Counted from the stretch's first letter, positions 1 to 12,831 are shown. The stretch: DNA of 64,000 nucleotides from Cercophora sp. LCS_1 (GCA_036250225.1 JAPZLL010000012.1:806001-870000); one strand, 5' to 3'. A program made the numbers and translations. The notes: generated by a model not told the origin, from the sequence alone.

Positions 1-766
1 GGGCAACCGGCATCAACGACTGCATAGCCCAGCGAGCTCGGGCGAGAGCCGCGCGGCGGGAAGAAAACAGATTGGATGACGGGCACTTGCCCAGTCATGC
101 TGCTTGTGCGCCGTCAATGTGCTACTTGGCTGGGCAGAAACGTCGAGCGATGACGAAGGCGCCGACAAAGAGGGCGACGCGTCGTTTCGCTGCAGCTAGG
201 TCGCCACCCGCATCGAAGACGAAAATCCTCGGCCCAAACCCGTGCTTGGCACTTCAGCGGGCTGCAGAGGATGGTCGAGACTTGTTCGGCGTCTTGGGGT
301 GCCTCGGATGCCTCACTGATCAGCAGCGTAAAAACGGCTGTGACGACGGGCTCCAATCGGGCGTTGGGATTTCGCAAAAAGAGGTCGCCAATGTACCAGG
401 CATTTCTGCAAGCCGGCTGCACCTGTCGTCGAAATGTGGGGGAGGTTGAGCGGATGGGGCGACGTGTGGGTGCGCCACAGGTGGCAGTGCTTCATCATGG
501 AGGGGTTCTGCCAAGAGATGAGGTTGATGCACGTGCTCCAGGAGCTTATCGGTGCCTGCCGGGGTTGGTCAACGTCACCGCGCATGGCGAGTCGCTGACC
601 GATGCCAAGCGGAGGTGACCTGCTGTCCCGCAACACCAGCGCCGCAGAGGTTCCAGCAACAAGCCCGGTGCGGCATCACCCCATAGCGATGCGAACAGAC
701 GCGATTTGATGCCGACAAACCCCAAACCTGAAGCGCATCGGCCCGAGGTCGACCTTGGCTGCAATC
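1..766. other. Upstream region of the CSC1-like gene, no gene seen
   Basis: I see no convincing coding sequence here. Open frames exist on both strands, but they overlap each other and show no family motif, signal peptide or membrane pattern. The stretch probably holds the promoter and 5' UTR of the channel gene that starts at 767. Confidence 0.4.
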
Positions 767-3481
767 ATGGACATACTTGGCGATGCCGACGGCGGTAAGA
801 ACAACACGAAGTGCCCGGATGATGGCAAGGACTGGGTCGGTCCCAACACCAAGGACACGGTGGTCCAGCTGGTCATCTCCCTCACACTGGGTGTATCGGC
901 GTTCCTAGCATTCTGTGTGAGCATCAAAGCCCCTCGCCGATCCTCCGGGTAGTTCCCTAACAAGCCATGATTCCAGGCCCTCCGTCCACGATGGAAGTCC
1001 CTCTACGCCGCCCGCAAACGGCGTCTCGATCCCTCGATCGACCTACCTGCGCTGCCCGATACATTTTTCGGATGGATGCCGACACTTTATAGGGTGACGG
1101 AGCAACAGGTTCTGGCGTCAGCGGGTTTGGACGCGTTTGTCTTCTTGACTTTCTTCAAGATGGCCATGAAGCTCTTCGCGATTATGTTTTTCTTCGCCGT
1201 CGTCGTCCTCGAACCGATCAATCGGCATTATGCCGACGATAAAGACTCCGGAAAGAAACCCGAAACATCATTCTGGCTGTTGGATGAGCAAGACAAGAGC
1301 TTCGACCTGACTTACCTCTGGTCGTACCTGATCTTCACATACTTCTTCACCTTCTTAACGTTCTACTTTATGGACAAGGAAACCTTCAGGATCATCCGCA
1401 TCCGCCAGGATTATTTGGGGACTCAGTCGACAATCACCGACCGCACTTTCAGGCTGTCTGGCATTCCCAAAGAGTTGAGGACCGAAGAACGCATAAAGGA
1501 CTTGGTCGAGCGCCTAGAGATTGGCAAGGTTGAGAGTGTAACGCTGTGCCGGGACTGGAAAGAGATTGATGACTTGATGACACACCGGCAGACGGTTCTC
1601 GCTCAACTCGAGGAGGCCTGGAGTGTGTATCGAAACCAGAAGCCATTACGACGGGTTCAAAGCAACGGCCTAGAGAATGGGAATGGTGGTCCAAGAGAGG
1701 AGGGCGCTGACGAGGAGGCTGGCGAGAGCGACCAGTTGCTGCGCAGGAGGCCATCGGACAACCCATGGGTCGACAGGCCACGCCCTCAAACGCGCTATTG
1801 GTATGGATTCCTGCGACTTCAAAGCCGGAAAACGGATGCTATCGACTATTACACCGAAAGGCTCCGTTTGCTGGACGAGAAGATCCTGGTGGCCAGGAAA
1901 AAGAGGTATGAGGCGGCTGACATTGCGTTTGTGACCATGGACTCTATTGCAGCCTGCCAGATGGCGATACAAGCCTTGATTGATCCTCACCCTGGCCAGC
2001 TACTAACCAAGCCGGCACCATCGCCCTCGGATATTGTTTGGAGCAACACCTACGCTCCCCGCCTTGGACGTCGCTTTCGCTCGTGGTGCATCACGCTGTT
2101 CGTGGGCATCCTCACGATTGTGTGGTTGGTCCCGGTGGCTACCTTGGCTTCGGCGCTCAGCATCTGCGCGATTGACGCGGCATTTCCGTCGTTTGCAAAG
2201 ATACTCAGAGAGCATGAGATCATCCGGTCGCTTGTCCAGACTGGTCTCCCTACAGCCACCGTCTCTTTGCTCAACATTGCGGTGCCCTATTTCTACGACT
2301 ACCTGTCATACCACCAAGGCATGATCTCGCATAGCGACATTGCTCTCTCGGCCGTCAGCAAGAACTTTTTCTTCGTCTTCTTCAACTTCTTCCTCATCTT
2401 TACCATTTTCGGGGCCGTGGCATCCATCCTGACGGTGCTTCGCGACAGCCTCAAGGATACAACCTACATCGCATACACGCTGGCGACGAAAATTGAGGAG
2501 TTGAACGTCTTCTATACCAACTTCATCATGCTCCAAGGCCTGGGCCTCTTTCCCTTCCGTCTTCTTGAGTTTGGCAGCGTATCCCTCTACCCCATTCTCC
2601 GATTGGGTGCCAAAACACCACGCGACTTTGCACAAATCAAGGAGCCGCCCATGTTCTACTATGGCTTCTATCTACCAACCGCCCTGCTTGTTTTCATCTT
2701 GTGTTTGGTGTACAGCGCTCTTCGCCAAGGATACCACGTCCTCGGCATGGGCCTTGTATACTTCTCCCTCGGCTACTACACCTACAAGTACCAGCTTCTG
2801 TACGCCATGGACCAGCCCCAGCACGCAACAGGCGGCGCGTGGCGGATGATTTGCTACCGCATCATGCTAGGCCTCATCGTCACCCAGTTGACCATGGCGG
2901 GCTACCTGGCCCTCCGAAAGGCATTCCTCGTGGCACTCTTGACCATACCACTCCTACTAGCCACGGTTTGGTATGGCCACTTTTTCAGGAAACAGTTTGA
3001 GCCCTTGACCAGATTCATCTCATTGAGGAGCATCAAGCGAGGAGACGACCCAGGGGGCAACGCCATCCTGGACGAAGACTTTGATGGTGAAGGTGGGGAG
3101 AGCGAACGAGAGGTCCTCAGACGAGGAAGCACCGTCGACGAAGATAGGGAAAAAGGTCTGCGGTTTGTGAATCCGAGCCTGGTCGCACCGTAAGTCTTGA
3201 CGACGTACCCCTGTGTAGGGCTTACCTAACTAACAGGCCACAGACTCGAACAGCCATGGATTTACAAGGACCCGCCGCCTGTCCCCGGTTCAGAGGCTGG
3301 AGATGGTTCGGAGTTTGACCCACGCGGCAGCGAGCATGAGTACGAGTACGAGTACCAGCCGGAATCGTCGACAGGGTTCGGCGCCGGTGCTGGGAATAGG
3401 GGGACCCGCGGAGCAAGTGCTAGTAGCAACTCATCGAGCTCGGTTAGTTTAGGTGATACCCATATTTGGAGAGACAGTTGA
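767..3481 (+). CDS. CSC1/OSCA/TMEM63-type calcium-permeable stress-gated cation channel (DUF221 family)
   Basis: Predicted integral membrane protein of about 866 aa, built as join(767..916, 977..3189, 3244..3481). The first ATG in frame (767) gives an N-terminus with one hydrophobic segment (VVQLVISLTLGVSAFLAF). Intron 1 is 60 nt with a CTAAC branch site. Exon 2 then reads RPRWKSLYAARKR and LPALPDTFFGWMPTLYR, typical of the RSN1_TM module. A charged cytosolic loop (PHM7_cyt type, about residues 200-360) follows, then about eight membrane spans (RSN1_7TM, about 390-740). The last intron (GTAAGT...CCACAG) restores the family-typical C-terminus (LVAPLEQPWIYKDPPP), followed by a Glu/Tyr repeat (EYEYEYQ) and a Ser-rich tail. 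Family members such as yeast Csc1 and plant OSCA are osmotically or mechanically gated cation channels; that role here is by homology. It is tail-to-tail with MSH4. Confidence 0.9.
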
Positions 3482-4023
3482 GGAAAGGCATTGTAATATC
3501 TTTGGTGTTTCTTTAGTTGTGGACTCGCACTTCATAGCATTGCGTCAAGGATTGGACTGAGGAGCCGTGGTTTCTCAGGTTTGTTGGGAGCTGGGCTTGG
3601 GTTCGAAGCCAAGGGTATAATGAGCCGGCATCAGGAGTATACAGCATTTATACCACACCGTTATCCTTTATCTTCGTGGCTGTGAGGTATGCTTTGCCTT
3701 CCCTTTCTCTTAATACTCATCTGCCCAAGGCTTTTGTGTTGCCCAGAATGCCTCCAACGAAATTCCCAGCCAGTCGCTCGAAGAGACGATGCCCTTTGAA
3801 CTCCCGAAAATGGCTCAGATAATAACGAGGCTACGTTGATGATTATTTCTCAGATCAGGTGGAGGACATATCGGAAGGTTTACCATGTGACACTGGCAAC
3901 AGAAAAACGTCACGAAAAATAGCTTAGATGTCAAAAATGAAACATTATATGTTGGTACAAATATAAAATACATAAATATAAAAATAAAAACTACGGCGAC
4001 AGGGACGGAAGGTCGAGCGGTGG
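3482..4023. other. Convergent 3' intergenic region
   Basis: This AT-richer stretch lies between two gene ends that face each other. It should hold both 3' UTRs and polyadenylation signals. An A/T-rich segment with AATATAAAATAC-like words sits around 3955-3995, just after the MSH4 stop. No coding sequence is seen. Confidence 0.5.
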
Positions 4024-7000
4024 TCAGCCGCCAGACCCCGTTGAGATGCTGACGGCCGGCCGAGCCGGACCGCCGCGAGGACCACCCAGGGACCCGTCCT
4101 CCTCCTCCCCGTCCGAGAACTCGGACGACTCCGAGGTCCACCACTCCTCGTCGTCCGCCTGGTTCCCCCCCTCCTCCCCCTCGTTGACCCCGCCCAGCCG
4201 GCCATCCTCCTCCCCGTCCCTCCTCAAGACGCCACCCACCTCCTCCTCACCCGGCTCCTCCAAGCTCGGCGGGTCCGAGCCGCCAGCACCGCTGCCGCTG
4301 TCCCCTTCCTCGTCGGAGACCCCTTCCCTGGACATCTTGTCCATCCTGATCGTGAACTCGATCTGCAATTTCTGCAGATACGAGCCCAGGGAAGGGGCTC
4401 CCATGGGTGATCCGACCCCATGGCCGAGGATGTCGGGGAGGGAGAGGATGATCTTGTTTTGGCGGCGGGCTTGGGTGCTCGGCCCTATCGCGCGGGTGAC
4501 CGTCTCTCGGAGGAACCCGCAGATTGCGTCGGCGTTACCGACGATTCTCTCTGCAAGGAACCTCCTCGAGAGGTCAAGCCCGTAGTCCTCGTTGGTGATT
4601 GGGCCCCCGGCGACCGTGTGTGGAATTGTCAGCTGGTGCGTGTCGCCGTCGGCGGTGCTTTCGCCCGAGAGGTGTACGTTCATGACACAGTTTGGTTGGA
4701 ACTCGTTGAGGACTTGTGCTGCGATCAAATGGTCAGTGGAAGTCAACAGTGAGAACAAGCGCAGAGACTTACCAAGCTTGGTGTAGTGGGTCGCAAAAAA
4801 CGTGCGAGGGCCGGACTCGATGAGCATCTCTGCCATGGAAGTTGCAAGTCCAAGACCTTCAGAGTAGGAAGTGCCGCGACCGAGCTCGTCAAGAATGACC
4901 ATGCTGTTCTCCGTGAGGTGCCTAAAGATCTGGTTCATCTCTGTCATCTCGACGCCAAATGTGCCTAGGTTGTTCTCTGGCTTGTCTTCGGTTGATAGAC
5001 GTGTCAGGATTCGATCGCAAATAGGAACTGCTGCGTACTGGGCTGGAACAAAGCAACCCATTTGTGCCATGATTTGGATCAGAGCGACGGATTTGATAAA
5101 GGTACTCTTTCCGCTCGTGTTGCCGCCCGTGACAACCTGGAAGCGTGAGGCCATGGTGCCTGAGTAGACGTCGTTCGGAACAAAGTTGTCTCTCCTGGTC
5201 TCTACGACTGGATGCCTTGCCTCTTTGAGAACCAGAGCATTGGCGATGGTGGGTCTGACGTAGCCGCGCATGGCTGAGACGTGAGCAAAAGAGCAGATCA
5301 TGTCCAGGTTGGCGATGGCTTCACTCAGGTCAAGCAGGATGCTGGAGTGTTCCAGCATGTCCTGCTTCAAAGCGACAATGACCTTATCGCTCTGCATTGT
5401 GACAATATCGGCCTGTAGCTGTATCTTCCTGCTCTTTTGAATCAGGTCGACTGTGTGACAGTGGTAGTAATTCTTCTTGCGAACGCCGTTGAGAATGGGG
5501 ATCCCAGCGATGGAGAACTGTCTGAGAGAAAAGAGGCTACCCGACTCGTCGGCATCCGTCGAGGATTGTGGGTTGGAAAGTTCGCGTTCGACGTCTGACC
5601 AGTGGAAACGCAAGAAATATCGGCGATCGTTGTCAAGGCGGAGATCTGCCTCGCCCCCAAACCGCTCTGGTAGGTACATTAGCGGGTTGCAAGTTGACCG
5701 TGAAACGGCGGAACTAACCAAAGAAAACACGATTCAGAGACTCAACATAGGTGTTCAAGTCATTGACATAATCTCTGTATAGCTTGCGAGCTTGGTCGAG
5801 AACCCCGTTGCAATATGCCTGCTTTATGATTAGCCGCTTCGTCGTGTATTGGGAACTCGGGGGATTTACCTTGACGGCCCACATTCGATTGTTTCTGATG
5901 TCGATCGGGGATTTGCCGTAGGCAGCATCCTGTTCGATGTAGTGCTTCATGAGGGTGGTCACCGGACCTAGGTGTTCCTGTGAGAGCTTCTGGCGGACCC
6001 GATCGCAAATGCGACTCCTACATTCGGCCGACGAAAGAGCATCATGCAAAGCCTGAAGACCAGAGAGATACTGCTTCAACATCAACATGTTGTTCATGTC
6101 CTTTTCAGCGCCGAGAAGCTCCTCGTGGCTAGGTAGGACAAGTTGATGATGGCCCTCGGTGAGAATGAGGTTGTCTTCTAGCGCTGGTCGTGGCTCAGGA
6201 GTGGTGAGGGAAATCTATCATGAAACCACATTAGTTTTGTACGGACACGAGGAGAAAGAAGTGGCTAACCCATGTGGCCACACGATCAATGTCGATGTGC
6301 AGGAGTTTCTTGAGGCGCTTGGTGACTTCTGCAAGCAGGTCTTGGTTTGTGACGAAATCCTCAACAGCATCGTATCGCTCGGTGATCTGTTTCGCGTCCG
6401 TACTTGGCTGGAGGAGTGTTGCGCGTAGGAGACGGCGTCCGGGAGGTGTGCGAGTGTTATCGAGGAGGCCAAAGAGAGTGGTTGAGCTTGGACTGGCAGA
6501 GCGCACAGTCTGTAGCATTTCTAGTGATGTAATCGTGGTCCGATCGAGTCCCATTGCCTCGGCTGGCTCAGTGTACTTGGCCTGCAGGGACTGACTGGGG
6601 AAGGATATATCGAGGTTGGATCGAACATAGGACATGGCCTGGAAACATGTCAGCACTTGGCCACACAATAGGAGAACCTCAATAACTTACTGCTGAAAAG
6701 GCGCAAGAAGCATAAAAATTACCATCGAGGGAGGCTTTGACGGCCTTGGCCTCGTGACGGAGGACGAAGCGGCTGACCAAACTCAAGCCTTCGGACTCGT
6801 TCCAATGTTTGCGTGACCAAGGAATGATGGGGACGTTGGGAAATTCTTCGCTGAGACAAGTCACAAGAATCGATTTGCTTTTCTCTTTGGTGACGCGCTC
6901 GAGGACGAGAAAGCATTTGGGGTCGGCGGGGAGGCGCCAGAGAGTCTGCACGAGGCGTCGGTACTTGTCGTCGTTGATGATCCTCGTGATGTCGGCCTGG

Positions 7001-7928
7001 GCGACGATGGGGTTCACCATCGCCACCCCGATGACCTCGGCCGACCTGCTCTCCGAGATGGCGCACACGACCTCGGGCTGCTCCGCCGACGCCAGGAGCT
7101 GGGCGTCGGCGGAGCGGCGGGCGGCCAACCCCGCCGTGACCGACAAGTCGGTCAGTCTGTCCTCGCCGTAGTCAGAATCTGAGTCCGAGTCTGAGTCGGG
7201 GTCGGAGCTGGTGGTGGTGGGACTTGTGGTCTCACCTCGGGGTTGCCCGGATAGGCCCGCATCGGTCGGTGTGGTCGGGGGCGACCACCCCACGGTGGTG
7301 CTCACGCGCGACTGGTTAGGTCGCCGCGAGGGCTCATGCAGCGGCTCGGTCAACATGGACGAGTCCGTCGAGGCAGCCGAGCTGCCCGCGGCCGTCCGGC
7401 GCTGCACGGCCACCGTGGGGGGTGCCGGCCCGGTAGGCAAAGGCCGCCGTCTTCTCGGGATGGGCGGGGGCCCCGAACTTGTCCCGCTCGAAATGGTTAC
7501 ATCGTCTCCGCCGTAGAACGACGGCTCGTCGTAGCCCCACGGCAGGTCCATGTTGCCGAACGGGTGCTGCATCACAGACCGTGGTTAGCTATGTTTCCCA
7601 CCATGAGAGCGTTTGCTCTTGCGCTTACAAGGTCCACCAGTGGGATGTCGTCTGGGGACATCCCCACGGGTTCCTCGGGGTTGGAGCTGGGCTCCGAGTC
7701 GTCCTCCCACGAGTCGGACGGGGCCCCGAACCCCTCCGAGTTGTAGTGAGCCAACTCGAAGGGGTCCGGGGTGGCTGACCGAGCCGAATAGTCGCTGGGA
7801 CCGTAGTTGATGAATTCTGGCCGATTGGCCCGTCTCGTGGCCTCAAGAAGAACAGCCCGGCGCAGTCTGTCCGATTGAGGGTCGTGTTGGCCCTTGCGAC
7901 CAGACTCGGAGTTGCGACCTTGCTTCAT
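4024..7928 (-). CDS. msh4: Meiotic MutS homologue MSH4
   Basis: About 1,192 aa in seven exons: complement join(7928..7629, 7566..6691, 6638..6270, 6214..5870, 5818..5719, 5666..4773, 4718..4024). All phases agree. Residues 1-250 are disordered and include a Ser-Asp run (SDPDSDSDSDSDYGED). A connector-like domain follows (EVIGVAMVNP...), then the MutS lever/clamp (SNLDISFPSQSL, LLDNTRTPPGRRLLRATLLQP), then the ATPase. The Walker A reads GGNTSGKS near residues 844-851, where most MutS proteins have GPN(M/G)xGKS. Walker B is VILDELGRGTS, followed by FFATHYTKL. There is no N-terminal mismatch-recognition domain, as expected of MSH4 and MSH5; domain details fit MSH4 better. MSH4-MSH5 stabilises crossover intermediates in meiosis. 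The protein is longer than usual because of the disordered N-terminus and an acidic Gly/Glu-rich tail. Introns 4 (51 nt) and 6 (54 nt) are multiples of three without stops. Confidence 0.9.
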
Positions 7929-7934
7929 CGGAGA

Positions 7935-9420
7935 GGAGGATGGTCGAGATGGTCGTTGAGGGTCGAAAGGAGCCGTAGGGACGCGGAAGATGGTGGCAAT
8001 CGAGAGGACCAGTCGAAAGGATCAACCGAGATACCTATCAGAAGTGCTAGGACGGTATGACGACTTGCCGGAGGGTCGATTGTGATGGTTTTCTTGTGGG
8101 AGAAACGATCGAAAGAGCCAAACCAAGTTCGGCGATGGTCAAAGTCGAAGGAATCAGGAGAAGGTCGGTCGTAAGAGCAGTGAACAGAGTCAAACGAAGA
8201 CCGTCGATGGGAACAGTGATGATATACCAGTGGCTAGAGGGACTTAGAGAGTCGGGTGTCAAGTTGAATAGAAAGAAACCTCAAGCGACGAAGACAAGCG
8301 CCAAATAACAGGCAGTCAGTCGTCAAGGCTTGTATCGCCGGCTTGTCAGTATTGAGCGGTTGGCAGTTGAGGGCAATCAGTCCAATCCGGTAAAGAAGAC
8401 CGAAAGAATCAGTTGAATATCGGCTGTAGGAGCAGTGAAGACAAACGAAGGCAACCGATACGCCAGCGGTCGAGAGAACCCAGAGCCCAGAGAGGAAATT
8501 TTGCGAGTGACACGGAACGCTTCGACGGTCAACTTGAATAGGTATCTCAAGAGCTTGAGTCAAAACAGAAGGTCTTCAGATGAGGAGGAGTGCGGAGTGA
8601 CAGGCAGTCCTCAAGACTTGTATCCTTGGCTTGTCGCTGTTGAACGGTTGACGGTCGAAAAGATGCAGTCCGGTCCAGTAGAGAATCAGTCGATAGCTGG
8701 CCGCAGGAACAGTGAAGAGGTCCAAACGGAGGCAGCCGGTACGTCTCGGTAGAAGATCCCGGACAGTTCGGAGAGGAATCCTGAGAAGATGGAACGTTTC
8801 GACGGTCAGGGTTGAATAAGTGTCTCGAGAAAGCCGAACCGAAAAGAAAAGTAGTGCTGAATAGCAGATAGTGACTTCAAACCTTCGACAAAGTTTCGAG
8901 TGTGTAGAGAGCGCGAAACCGAAAGATAAGGTCTCGGGGAACAAGAAAAAGTGCTGAGACGGATGGTCGGTCTTTGAGGCTTCTTCTGTTCCTGACGTGT
9001 CGAGAGGACCTCAAGGAACGAAGAGGAGTGCTGTATGGCGGGCAGTCGGTTCTTAGACTGATAGGTGTCTCGAGAGGGCGAAACCAAAAGAGAAGATCTC
9101 GAGGAACGAGGAGGTTTCAAGGAACGAAAACAAGTGTTGATCAACGGACGGTCAGTCTTCAAGACCCGTATTCGAGCAGGTTTCAAGGAATGAGAAGAAG
9201 TGCCGAATGGGGGAAAGTCGCTTCAAGTCTTCAGGTGTCCGGAGAATTCTGAAGGAGAGGATCTTGAGGAACTTGAAGGTCCCAGAAAGTGAGAGAATCG
9301 CAAGGATCGAGGGAAGAAGTACTGATGAAGGATGGTCAGTCTTCAAGACTTGTACGCTTCAATTTTACACTTGAATTTTTGACGTTGCCTGTCTCGCTGA
9401 AGGGTATGTCTGCTTGCCGT
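7935..9420. repeat. Array of strongly diverged direct repeats upstream of MSH4
   Basis: Related words recur in the same orientation. GGCAGTC...CAAG(G/A)CTTGTAT occurs at 8311-8335 and 8603-8623. TCAGTCTTCAAGA is identical at 9152 and 9336, with a weaker copy near 8965. The module GCTTGTC-(A/G)-x-T-x-TTGA(G/A)CGGTTG recurs near 8341 and 8629, followed in both by CAGTCC, then GGAGCAGTGAAGA or GGAACAGTGAAGA. A third copy of the last part (GGTCGTAAGAGCAGTGAACAG) lies near 8166. Spacing is about 285 nt for the first units and about 180 nt for the later ones. The array begins right at the MSH4 start codon and extends away from it, so it covers the promoter and 5' leader. Boundaries are approximate. 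Confidence 0.7.
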
Positions 9421-11523
9421 GGCTGTGAATCAGGAAAGCGTATGTGGACGAGAGAATCAAAAGATGAGGGGGAGAATCCGAGACGTGGGCCTGATCAGAG
9501 TTTTCTCTGCTGGCTTCCAGGTTGCTCTTTCCTCTGCTGTGCCGAGACCGGCCAATGCCAGCGCCGGGAAGCAGGATGGGAAGGCGCACATGGACAAGAT
9601 AACCACCTCTTGTTGAAGAATTCAAACTTTGTTGGGACAAGTGGAGGAGACGGAACAGAATGGAATCATTTTGATTTGTGAGGGATGATAAGAATTCTGG
9701 CAATTGCTACCTAACTATGAAATCCGATCGTCACAAGGGCCATCTCGGCGTGTCCCAGACCACCGGTTCGGGGAAATAAACAGTTTAATCAGCCATCTTC
9801 ACGGTGAGGCTCCATTGTCTAAGCCCAGGAAAGAAGTTGTCGCGATCGCCTATAGTGCCACCATTCTCATCCTTCTAGCTCAGATCAGCCCAGGCCAGGC
9901 TGGAGTGACCCGAGGCTTGAATGTAGACCTTCAGCATGACCCACCGATCGGTGCTGGAAGCTCATCCTGAACACTACTGCCTTTGGGAAGTGGCGGCTGG
10001 ACGAGAGAAGTGTTCACCCCACATACTTGAACCAGGAATTCGACATTGGGAAGGAGGGAAGATAGCGGATGGGCTGAATGGTACACTGGAAGAAGGGCTT
10101 GTCGCTAGGCCTTGCTTCAGAGGTGTCAAAGGGCACTTGTGTGTCGTGTGGAAAGACTTTGATTTTGCACAAGCTGTCCGGGGTGTCAGTCCACTCAAAG
10201 CGAGCAGGGTTTGGGATATTCTAGTCTGTTCAAACGCCTTGCCAGCGGCCTTGGATCTGAATGACAGGTGGCAGGCAGTTCTTACTCGCTCCTCCATTCC
10301 AGCAGGTCTTTAGCTGTAGCACCGCTCGTCCACCACAGAATCATGTGTGTCGTGCACTTGAGGTTCCACGACGGAAGCGCGAGAACAATTGGTCTGGAGT
10401 CCTCCATGTTTTCAGGTTTCTTGCAGATTTACAGTTATTTTTAGCGGGTTATCCTCAATAGAGTTCACCTCGAGGGACATTGAAAAGTCGTGCGAAATAA
10501 CGAGGTCGGCGAGCAGTCAGCAGTGACACAAGCGACGTGTCGATCGCGTTGGCGTTCTCTTGGCAACCTCGGAACCATCGGTTCACATGCTTGTGATGAT
10601 TAGGGTACCAGGGTTGGGGTTTACTTAGGGGGCGTAAGATAGAGTTTAGAAGCAATTGGGCGTCTCTTAGTCAAGTTTGTGCAAGTTTTCAAAACTTGAA
10701 CCTGAAATCAATTCAAAGACCAGAGTTGAGGGCAATGGCATGACTGTTGCCATTTAAAGAATCCGAACAAGGAGTCAGTCGACATCCCACACAGCAACAC
10801 AATTCCCCTGACGTCAGAGCAAAATCAGTATGGTCTCAATTCCGTTCAAAGAGAGCCCCGAGACTTGAGGCACTCATGGATACTGGAAATGGAAGGTGAT
10901 GTTGGGCCCAGGACCCCACCGCGACGGCCACAACCAAGAACAAGACACAGCAAGCACGTTCATGCTCAACACCCAGAAAAAGCAGCACTTGCTCTGATAC
11001 CCCAGTTTCTTCCCTTTCAAGCTTTACATGGGGGTCTTTCGGCTGCTTTGATTGCAAGTGCAATGGCGAGCATTACCGGAATCAGCCTTCTAGCCAGTCG
11101 GAAAGAAGATGTCTTGGCAACTCCAGGAAGTCTCACTCCGAAGACTGGGCGGCAGTTGCAACAAGCTTCTGTGAACCTCTCGGCATTGCTTGTTCGTTCC
11201 TTCTCCAGTATTGGCCCCTGGAGGGCTGATGGGGAAATTGCCGCCCCTGCAGCCAGTACTAGGCTCCCCCATTAATACGCGGCTAATTCTCCCTTTGCCG
11301 GCTTCAACGCTTCCGCAAGTCAGGTCTCCCATCTCCCGCCCAACACTTTAACAGACATCCGGGATAAATATGGCCAACCAGGGACCCGCCGCCACCCCCG
11401 CCATCGCCGACATCTGGGGCATCCGTCGCCCTGAAAAGGGGACGGATGCCCCACGCCGGCCAATGTTCCTTACGTGGGCAGACCTCCTGAACCCGCCCCC
11501 TGGGACGACACTACCAACCGACA
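9421..11523. other. Intergenic region, no supported gene
   Basis: No protein family, signal peptide or clean exon is visible. Open frames on both strands near 9936-10313 and 10865-11275 overlap and look like chance. The right end is the promoter of the DUF8021 gene; a TATA-like GATAAATAT lies at 11363-11371. Confidence 0.4.
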
Positions 11524-12380
11524 ATGCTCTCGCTGGTTTTTCTCACGGTTTCGGCGCTGGCCTCGCCAGCAATGGCAGCATGCACCAGGGCCATGCTGCA
11601 GCAGGCCACCACGGAGTACATCGATGCGCTCGCTGCCGGCAAGACGACATTCGGCTCTTTGTCTTCTGGGACGGTGGCGTACCGCGAGAACGACGCTGTC
11701 CTAGACATCACCAAGGGCGTTCTCTCACAAGGGATCAAGATCGACTTCAATCGGAGCATCTACGACACAACTCTCTGCGCGTCGTACACCGAGATTGTCG
11801 GTATGTCTCCTCCCATGTTTTGATTTCTCTTGGGTACTGGGGTTTAACTAACTCCTCGCCAGCGACTACCAAGCACGCCTACGTGATTGGAACTCGTCTA
11901 GAGTTTTCAGAGGACAAGATAACCAAGATCGAGTCCGTTGTATGCGACGACGGGGACTGGCTCTTCAACGCAGCTGGCTCCCTTAACTACAACAAGCGCG
12001 AAACCTGGGACACGATTCCGGAGGGCAAGCGAAACACTCGGGCAGAAATTAAGGCTGCTGGTGACGCTTATATCGACGCATGGGGAAACAGCAGTGTGAA
12101 GCCGCCCTTCAGCTCGCAGTGTGCTCGTCTTGAGGGTGGCTCGTACCTCACCGGCAACTGCAAACTCAACTTTCAACCTCCATTCGAGGTTACCAACCGC
12201 CGTTACACCATTGACGAAGAGCTGGGTGCCGTTGACATCTTTCACAACTTTCCGTTCCTAGACAAGGCTATCGCAAGAGACCCGGGAACACAGACAAACA
12301 ATTTACTTAGGGTGGAGGCGGGGCAGATCAAGTATATCCATGAGAACACGGTCTGCACCAAGAAGAGCTGTGCCAAGTAG
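11524..12380 (+). CDS. Secreted DUF8021-type protein
   Basis: About 264 aa, join(11524..11800, 11863..12380). The 62 nt intron has GTATGT, a TTTAACTAAC branch site and a GCCAG acceptor. The start at 11524 is chosen because it opens directly with a signal peptide (MLSLVFLTVSALASPAMA, cleavage before ACTR); an upstream in-frame ATG at 11370 would bury this signal. The mature protein starts with CTRAMLQQATTEYIDALAAG, which fits the secreted fungal DUF8021 family. It carries several Cys that could form disulfides (VVCDDGDW, SSQCARLEGG, TGNCKLNF, ENTVCTKKSC). The C-terminal VDIFHNFPFLD and LLRVEAGQIKYIHE also fit. Function is unknown; it probably acts outside the cell. Confidence 0.8.
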
Positions 12381-12831
12381 TCATATCACGACGTCTTTTT
12401 GTGGGAGGGCATTTTAATCTGAGAGTCTATATTCGCACACACACACACAAGGCATTACTTAGGTTCGGAGGCTTCAATATAGTATCAAATTGAAGCTCGT
12501 GCATCTCTTGCTTGATCCATCATCCATGTGCTTGTAAACGTCCTCTGTGCTTGTACGCCTGGTTGCTTGACTGAATACCAGCATGGTTGTCAGACGTATG
12601 GATAAGCAGTAAAGAAGCCAGAAGCTGTGTAAAACAAGGATCTGATCAACAGAGGCTTGGAACAAATGTTTTGTATTGCAGATACTTAACCTTGACCTCG
12701 ACGTCCATGATGAAGATGGGTTACATACTACCACCAGTAAGACCCACGTCTAGATCTGGTACTGTCTCGGTGTATCTTCAAACCCCAAACCAAGTCCAAC
12801 AAACCAGTCTCATCCCAGATTATCAATATCT
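12381..12831. other. Convergent intergenic region
   Basis: This lies between the ends of the DUF8021 gene (+) and the RapZ-C-like gene (-). It includes a short (AC)n run at 12436-12450. No coding sequence is seen; it should hold the two 3' UTRs. Confidence 0.4.

Noticed and set aside
11370..11523. Upstream ATG extending the DUF8021 protein by about 51 residues
   Set aside because: It reads through in another frame and would bury the signal peptide that begins at 11524.
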